Below are positions 5,999-9,658 of a stretch of 9,658 nucleotides of DNA, in pieces. Source of the DNA: CAMCYM01 sp041191165 (GTDB taxonomy: Bacteria > Bacteroidota > Bacteroidia > Flavobacteriales_D > Sanyastnellaceae); contig JBEEPJ010000069.1 in NCBI GenBank assembly GCA_041191165.1, positions 1-9,658 of the forward strand. The letters run 5' to 3'. How positions within the stretch are numbered: position 1 is the stretch's first letter; every line of letters starts with the position of its first letter. A program made the translations under genes and the position numbers. Below the pieces are notes generated by a model. That model was not told the DNA's origin and ran no database searches. It saw nothing but the letters and a program-made list of their open reading frames with translations.

Positions 5999-8289
5999 TT
6001 TCACCCAATCCTGAAAATCCGGAAAAGTTCCGGAAACTCAAGCTGGGCAAGCCCGGGGACGCGGCGGCTGGGGTCACCGGTGTGGTGACCGCACTCCGGC
6101 ACGTGTTCACGGAAATGGACCCGGTGCGGGGCATTCAGGCGCTGTTGAAACTCAACCAAAAGGGCGGGACGGATTGTCCCGGGTGTGCGTGGCCCGATCC
6201 GGATGAGGAGCGGTCGGCCGTGGCGGAGTACTGCGAGAATGGGGCGAAGGCCGTGGCCGAGGAGGCGACGACGAAGCGCCTCGATGTGGGGTTTTTTAGG
6301 CGGATGGGGGTGGCGGATTTGGCCTTGCTGGATGATTATGAAATCGGGAAGATGGGCCGCATCGCCCAGCCCATGTACCTGCCGCCGGGGGGCACGCACT
6401 ACGAGCCCATCACGTGGGAGGAATCCTATGCACGCATAGCTTCGCACCTGCGGGCGCTGCCGGACCCCAACCAGGCGCTGTTCTACACGTCGGGCCGGAC
6501 GAGCAACGAGGCGGCGTTCCTGTACCAGCTGTTCGTGCGCGCTTACGGCACCAACAACCTGCCGGACTGCAGCAACATGTGCCACGAGAGCAGCGGGGTG
6601 GCGCTCACGGAGTCGCTGGGCATCGGCAAAGGCAGCGTCAAGCTCGAGGATTTTCACCAGGCGGAGGTCATTTTGATTTTAGGCCAAAACCCAGGCACCA
6701 ACCACCCCCGGATGCTCACCGCCCTCCAAAAGGCGAAGGAGAATGGCGCGCGCATCATCACCATCAACCCGCTGGTGGAGACGGGGCTCGTAGCGTTCAA
6801 GAATCCGCAGCAGCTGAGGGGGGCACTGGGCATCAAAGCGCAGCTCACGGACTTGTACTTGCAGGTGCGCATCGGGGGAGACCTGGCGCTGCTGCAGGCG
6901 ATTTCGCGGGCCCTGCTCGAGGCGGAGGAGGAGGGGGGTGGGGTGCTGGACCCGGGGTTCATCGCGGAGTCGACGGCGGGGTTTGGGGCGTGGCGGGCGC
7001 ACCTGATGGCGCAGGATGCGGCGTGGCTGGTGCAGGAATCCGGGGTGGCGCCAGAGCGGGTGGCGGAGGCGGTGGCCATGCTCCGGCCCGCGCGGCGCAT
7101 CATCGCCTGCTGGGCCATGGGCATCACCCAGCATACGCAGGCGGTGGACACGATTCAGGAGATTGTGAACCTGTTGTTGGCGAAGGGGTCGATCGGGAAG
7201 CCGGGGGCGGGGACGTGCCCGGTGCGGGGGCACTCGAATGTGCAGGGGGACCGGACGATGGGGATTTACGAGAAGCCGGGGGCGGCGTTTCTCGACCGGC
7301 TCGGGGAGCAGATGGGGTTCCAGCCGCCGCGGGAGCACGGGCTGGACGTGGTCGACGGCATCCGGGCGATGCACGAAGGGCGGATCCGGGTCTTCTTTGC
7401 GCTCGGCGGCAACTTCCTCTCGGCGAGCCCGGACACGCGGTTCACAGCGGAGGCCCTGCAGCGCTGCGACCTGACGGTACAGGTGAGTACGAAACTCAAC
7501 CGCAGTCATCTGATCACGGGCCGGGAGGCGTTGATTTTGCCGTGTTTGGCCCGCACAGACCGCGATGAGACAGGCGGTCAACCGCAATTTGTGACGTGCG
7601 AGAACAGCATGGGGGTGGTGCAGGCTTCGCGCGGCAACCTCCGGCCCATTTCCGGGGACTTGCGCAGCGAACCGGCCATCGTCGCCCAGCTCGCCCAGGC
7701 GGTGCTCGGGGCCGGAAATCCGGTGGACTGGACGGCGCTCGGCGCAGACTACGACCGCATCCGCGACGCCATCGAGGCGGTCATCCCGGGCTTCGAGCAG
7801 TACAACGAACGCGCCCGGCAGCCCCAGGGGTTCTACCTGCCCAACAGTGCGCGGGAAGGTCTATTCCCCACCGCCTCCACCGGCCGGGCAAATTTCCACT
7901 GTGCCCACGTCGAGCCACTGGCGCTGCCGCCCGACGCCCTCATCATGATGACGGTGCGCAGCCACGACCAGTTCAACACCACGATTTACGGGCTGGACGA
8001 CCGCTACCGGGGCGTGTACGACGAGCGCCGTGTGGTCTTCATGCACCCGCGCGATGCGGCGGCCCGCGGGCTGGGAACGGGCGATATCGTGGACCTGATC
8101 AACGACTCCGGCGGGCGGGAGCGCGTGGCGCGCAAGTTCATCGTGGTGCCCTACGACATCCCGGAGCGGTGCTGCGCCACCTACTTTCCCGAGGCAAACG
8201 TGCTGGTACCCATCGACCGGGTGGCGCGCAAGTCGAACACCCCAACCTCCAAGTGGGTGCCCATCCGCGTGCAGAAATCGCAAGACTGA
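5995..8289 (+). CDS. FdhF/YdeP family molybdopterin-dependent oxidoreductase
   Basis: The 764-residue length matches the YdeP branch of the DMSO reductase family, which binds molybdenum bis-guanine dinucleotide. The N-terminus has DCPGCAWPDPD (60-70) and AEYCENGAKA (77-86), giving Cys61, Cys64 and Cys80, the family's counterpart of the iron-sulfur motif in classic formate dehydrogenases. SNMCHESSGVALTESLG (193-209) aligns with the selenocysteine segment of E. coli FdhH, making Cys196 the likely molybdenum ligand. GQNPGTNHPR (231-240), the CPVRGHSNVQGDRTMGI block and ALGGNFLSASPD are further family markers. The C-terminal cofactor-binding domain includes TVRSHDQFNTTIYGLDDRYR. There is no twin-arginine signal, so the enzyme is probably cytoplasmic. 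MobA and FdhD upstream should supply and sulfurate the cofactor. No electron-transfer subunit is encoded here. Formate is the default substrate guess, but YdeP-type substrates are not well established. ATG at 5995 overlaps the previous stop. Confidence 0.95.
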   Translation: MISPNPENPEKFRKLKLGKPGDAAAGVTGVVTALRHVFTEMDPVRGIQALLKLNQKGGTDCPGCAWPDPDEERSAVAEYCENGAKAVAEEATTKRLDVGFFRRMGVADLALLDDYEIGKMGRIAQPMYLPPGGTHYEPITWEESYARIASHLRALPDPNQALFYTSGRTSNEAAFLYQLFVRAYGTNNLPDCSNMCHESSGVALTESLGIGKGSVKLEDFHQAEVILILGQNPGTNHPRMLTALQKAKENGARIITINPLVETGLVAFKNPQQLRGALGIKAQLTDLYLQVRIGGDLALLQAISRALLEAEEEGGGVLDPGFIAESTAGFGAWRAHLMAQDAAWLVQESGVAPERVAEAVAMLRPARRIIACWAMGITQHTQAVDTIQEIVNLLLAKGSIGKPGAGTCPVRGHSNVQGDRTMGIYEKPGAAFLDRLGEQMGFQPPREHGLDVVDGIRAMHEGRIRVFFALGGNFLSASPDTRFTAEALQRCDLTVQVSTKLNRSHLITGREALILPCLARTDRDETGGQPQFVTCENSMGVVQASRGNLRPISGDLRSEPAIVAQLAQAVLGAGNPVDWTALGADYDRIRDAIEAVIPGFEQYNERARQPQGFYLPNSAREGLFPTASTGRANFHCAHVEPLALPPDALIMMTVRSHDQFNTTIYGLDDRYRGVYDERRVVFMHPRDAAARGLGTGDIVDLINDSGGRERVARKFIVVPYDIPERCCATYFPEANVLVPIDRVARKSNTPTSKWVPIRVQKSQD

Positions 8290-8319
8290 GGTCTGGGGCC
8301 TGGAGGTTGACGCGCGGGG

Positions 8320-9528
8320 TCAGAGCAGCGCGAACTCCAGCTGGCGCTTTCCCAGGTCCGCCGACACCACCTTCACCGCCACGCGGTCGCCCATGTGCAG
8401 GACGCGGCCCGTACGCAACCCGGTGAAGCACAGCAGTTCTTCGTTGAAGACATAGTGGTCCGTGGGGAAAGCCTCTTTGGGCACAAAACCGTCGCACTTG
8501 TTGTCCTCCAGCTCGACGAACAGGCCCTTCGCCAGTGCCCCGTTGATGATGCCGTAAAAGGTCTCGCCGATGCGGGTCATCAGGAACTCGACCTGCTTGT
8601 ACTTGATGCTCGCCCGCTCGGCTTCGGCGGCGCGTTTCTCCATGTTGGAGCTGATGCGGCATTGGCCTTCGAGCGTGCCGGCATCGGGAGATGGCTTGCC
8701 ATCGAGGTAGTGTTGCAGCAACCGGTGCACCATGACATCCGGGTAGCGGCGGATAGGGCTCGTGAAGTGCGTGTAGAACGGGAAAGCCAGCCCGTAATGC
8801 CCGATGTTGTTGGTGCTGTACTCCGCCTTCGCCATGGAGCGGATGGCCATCGTCTTGATGACGTTTTCGCCGGGCGTGCCCGCGGCGTGGTGGAGCAGGT
8901 CGCGGATGGCGGCTTCCGCGTTGGCGGTGGTGGGTTTTTCCATTTCCAGGCCAAACCGCGCCACAAACTGCCTCAACTGCACCAACTTCTCGGGATCGGG
9001 TCGGTCGTGCACGCGGTACACGGCCGTCCGGGTCGCCGCCCCTGGCACCTGGGCCTTCTCCTTGGGCGGACGGCCGAGGAAACTGGCCACCCGCACATTC
9101 GCCAGCAACATGAAGTCCTCGATGAGCCGGTTGGATTCCTTCATCTCCTTGAGCACCACCCGAAGCGGACGGCCCTCGGCATCCAACTCAAACTTCACCT
9201 CCTCGGTGTTGAAATCGATGCCCCCCGCCGCAAACCGTCGCTCGCGCATCTTCACTGCCAACCGGTGTAGCACCCCGATCTCCTCCGCCAAATCCCCCTC
9301 CCCCGTCTCGATGCGCGCCTGGGCCTCTGCATAGGTAAACCGCCGCTGGCTGTGGATGACGGTGCGCCCAAACCACTCGTCCACCACCCGCGCCTCCTCA
9401 TCCATCCGGAACACCGCGCTGAATGCGAGTCGGTCTTCGTTGGGCCGGAGCGAACACAGGTCGTTCGACAGCACCTCGGGCAACATGGGAATGGTGCGGT
9501 CCACCAAGTAAACCGACGTCGCACGCAC
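8320..9528 (-). CDS. rnr: RNase R-type exoribonuclease, 5'-truncated (catalytic half of RNB domain missing)
   Basis: The 402-residue product from a GTG at 9528 is the C-terminal half of RNase R, a 3'-5' exoribonuclease normally of 700-800 residues. It begins inside the RNB domain at RATSVYLVDRTIPMLPE, continues through HYGLAFPFYTHFTSPIRRYP (244-263) and ends with an S1 RNA-binding domain (321-402). Missing are the cold-shock domains and the first part of RNB with the aspartate cluster that binds the catalytic metals, so nuclease activity is not expected. Frame and homology extend a few codons past the GTG (EA-R-V, perhaps to about 9549) and then lose similarity, facing a divergent ispH about 30 bases further on. 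It has no internal stop or frameshift. It may be a fresh deletion, a retained RNA-binding fragment, or a gene cut by a contig misjoin. It converges on the operon with a 30-base spacer. Confidence 0.88.
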   Translation of the reverse strand: MRATSVYLVDRTIPMLPEVLSNDLCSLRPNEDRLAFSAVFRMDEEARVVDEWFGRTVIHSQRRFTYAEAQARIETGEGDLAEEIGVLHRLAVKMRERRFAAGGIDFNTEEVKFELDAEGRPLRVVLKEMKESNRLIEDFMLLANVRVASFLGRPPKEKAQVPGAATRTAVYRVHDRPDPEKLVQLRQFVARFGLEMEKPTTANAEAAIRDLLHHAAGTPGENVIKTMAIRSMAKAEYSTNNIGHYGLAFPFYTHFTSPIRRYPDVMVHRLLQHYLDGKPSPDAGTLEGQCRISSNMEKRAAEAERASIKYKQVEFLMTRIGETFYGIINGALAKGLFVELEDNKCDGFVPKEAFPTDHYVFNEELLCFTGLRTGRVLHMGDRVAVKVVSADLGKRQLEFALL

Positions 9529-9581
9529 CCGAGCCTCCGCGACCAGGGCCCACGCGAGGCTTTGGTAGACTGCGCGCCCCG
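9529..9581. other. Junction between truncated RNase R and ispH
   Basis: RNase R similarity read on the minus strand persists to about 9540-9549 and then stops. IspH starts at 9582. The remaining 30-40 bases are too few for the lost RNase R half. No insertion sequence end, direct repeat or clear promoter is visible. The break is judged by eye and could be off by about ten bases. Confidence 0.6.
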
Positions 9582-9658
9582 ATGGACATCTATCTCGCCA
9601 ATCCCCGCGGCTTCTGCGCCGGCGTCGACCGCGCCATCGACATCGTCGAGCGCGCGCT
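9582..9658 (+). CDS. ispH: IspH (LytB), 4-hydroxy-3-methylbut-2-enyl diphosphate reductase, N-terminal fragment
   Basis: Only 25 codons and two bases are visible before the window ends. The start MDIYLANPRGFCAGVDRAID is the typical IspH N-terminus, and Cys12 in GFCAGV is the first of three cysteines that hold the enzyme's 4Fe-4S cluster. IspH carries out the last step of the MEP isoprenoid pathway, making IPP and DMAPP. The ANPRGFCAGVDRAI form is what I associate with Proteobacteria; Bacteroidota IspH usually begins with a form closer to SGFCFGV. This conflicts with the apparent origin of the neighbouring genes. No good ribosome binding site is seen; GAGG near 9556 is too far upstream. Confidence 0.92.
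   Translation, partial: MDIYLANPRGFCAGVDRAIDIVERA

Noticed and set aside
6414..7568. 384-codon + strand frame inside the oxidoreductase gene
   Set aside because: Its translation is Gly/Ala/Arg repeats from a shifted reading of a conserved molybdopterin enzyme.
8290..8325. Possible terminator between the convergent operon and RNase R
   Set aside because: The only pairing seen is a 4-5 base stem (TGAC with GTCA) and there is no run of T on either strand.
8395..9270. 291-codon + strand frame opposite the RNase R gene
   Set aside because: It mirrors a conserved minus-strand RNase R sequence and shows no recognisable domain of its own.
9561..9581. TAGACT just before ispH as a -10 box for a leaderless transcript
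   Set aside because: It is only about 10 bases from the ATG, has no fitting -35 element, and lies in a stretch that may be a misjoin.

Overview
The window looks like a chromosome segment from a GC-rich member of the Bacteroidota. Most genes lie close together on the + strand, and few have a strong Shine-Dalgarno site. The RNase R sequence and the Reg_prop/AraC-type membrane regulator resemble Bacteroidota proteins as I remember them; no database search was possible. GC content is about 50-57% in lines sampled from the first 1.7 kb and reaches about 75% in parts of the central operon.

Layout. (1) Positions 1-1680, minus strand: most of a membrane-anchored one-component regulator with a signal peptide, beta-propeller repeats, one transmembrane helix and an AraC-type helix-turn-helix. 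It runs off the left edge. (2) Positions 1681-1870: the divergent intergenic region. (3) Positions 1871-8289, plus strand: a compact six-gene operon coding for a bestrophin-family anion channel, an unrecognised polytopic membrane protein, a fusion of a THEP1-like P-loop NTPase to a MobA-type molybdenum cofactor guanylyltransferase, FdhD, a small DUF7009-like protein, and an FdhF/YdeP-type molybdopterin oxidoreductase. Four of the five junctions are 4-base start/stop overlaps (one TTGA, three ATGA) and the fifth is a 6-base gap. (4) Positions 8320-9528, minus strand: an RNase R homologue that has lost its 5' half. (5) Positions 9582-9658, plus strand: the first 25 codons of ispH, cut by the right edge.

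How the genes fit together. The MobA domain should make the guanine-dinucleotide form of the molybdenum cofactor. FdhD should sulfurate it. The FdhF/YdeP enzyme should use the finished cofactor with Cys196 as the likely metal ligand. The DUF7009-like protein sits between FdhD and its client, as an assembly factor or partner might. The bestrophin and the second membrane protein are the unexpected members and could move a small anion such as formate across the inner membrane. The divergent propeller/AraC protein is a plausible regulator of the operon.

The right end is suspicious. RNase R homology stops within about 40 bases of the start of an ispH whose N-terminus looks proteobacterial rather than Bacteroidota-like. 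This suggests a rearrangement, a horizontal acquisition or a contig misjoin.
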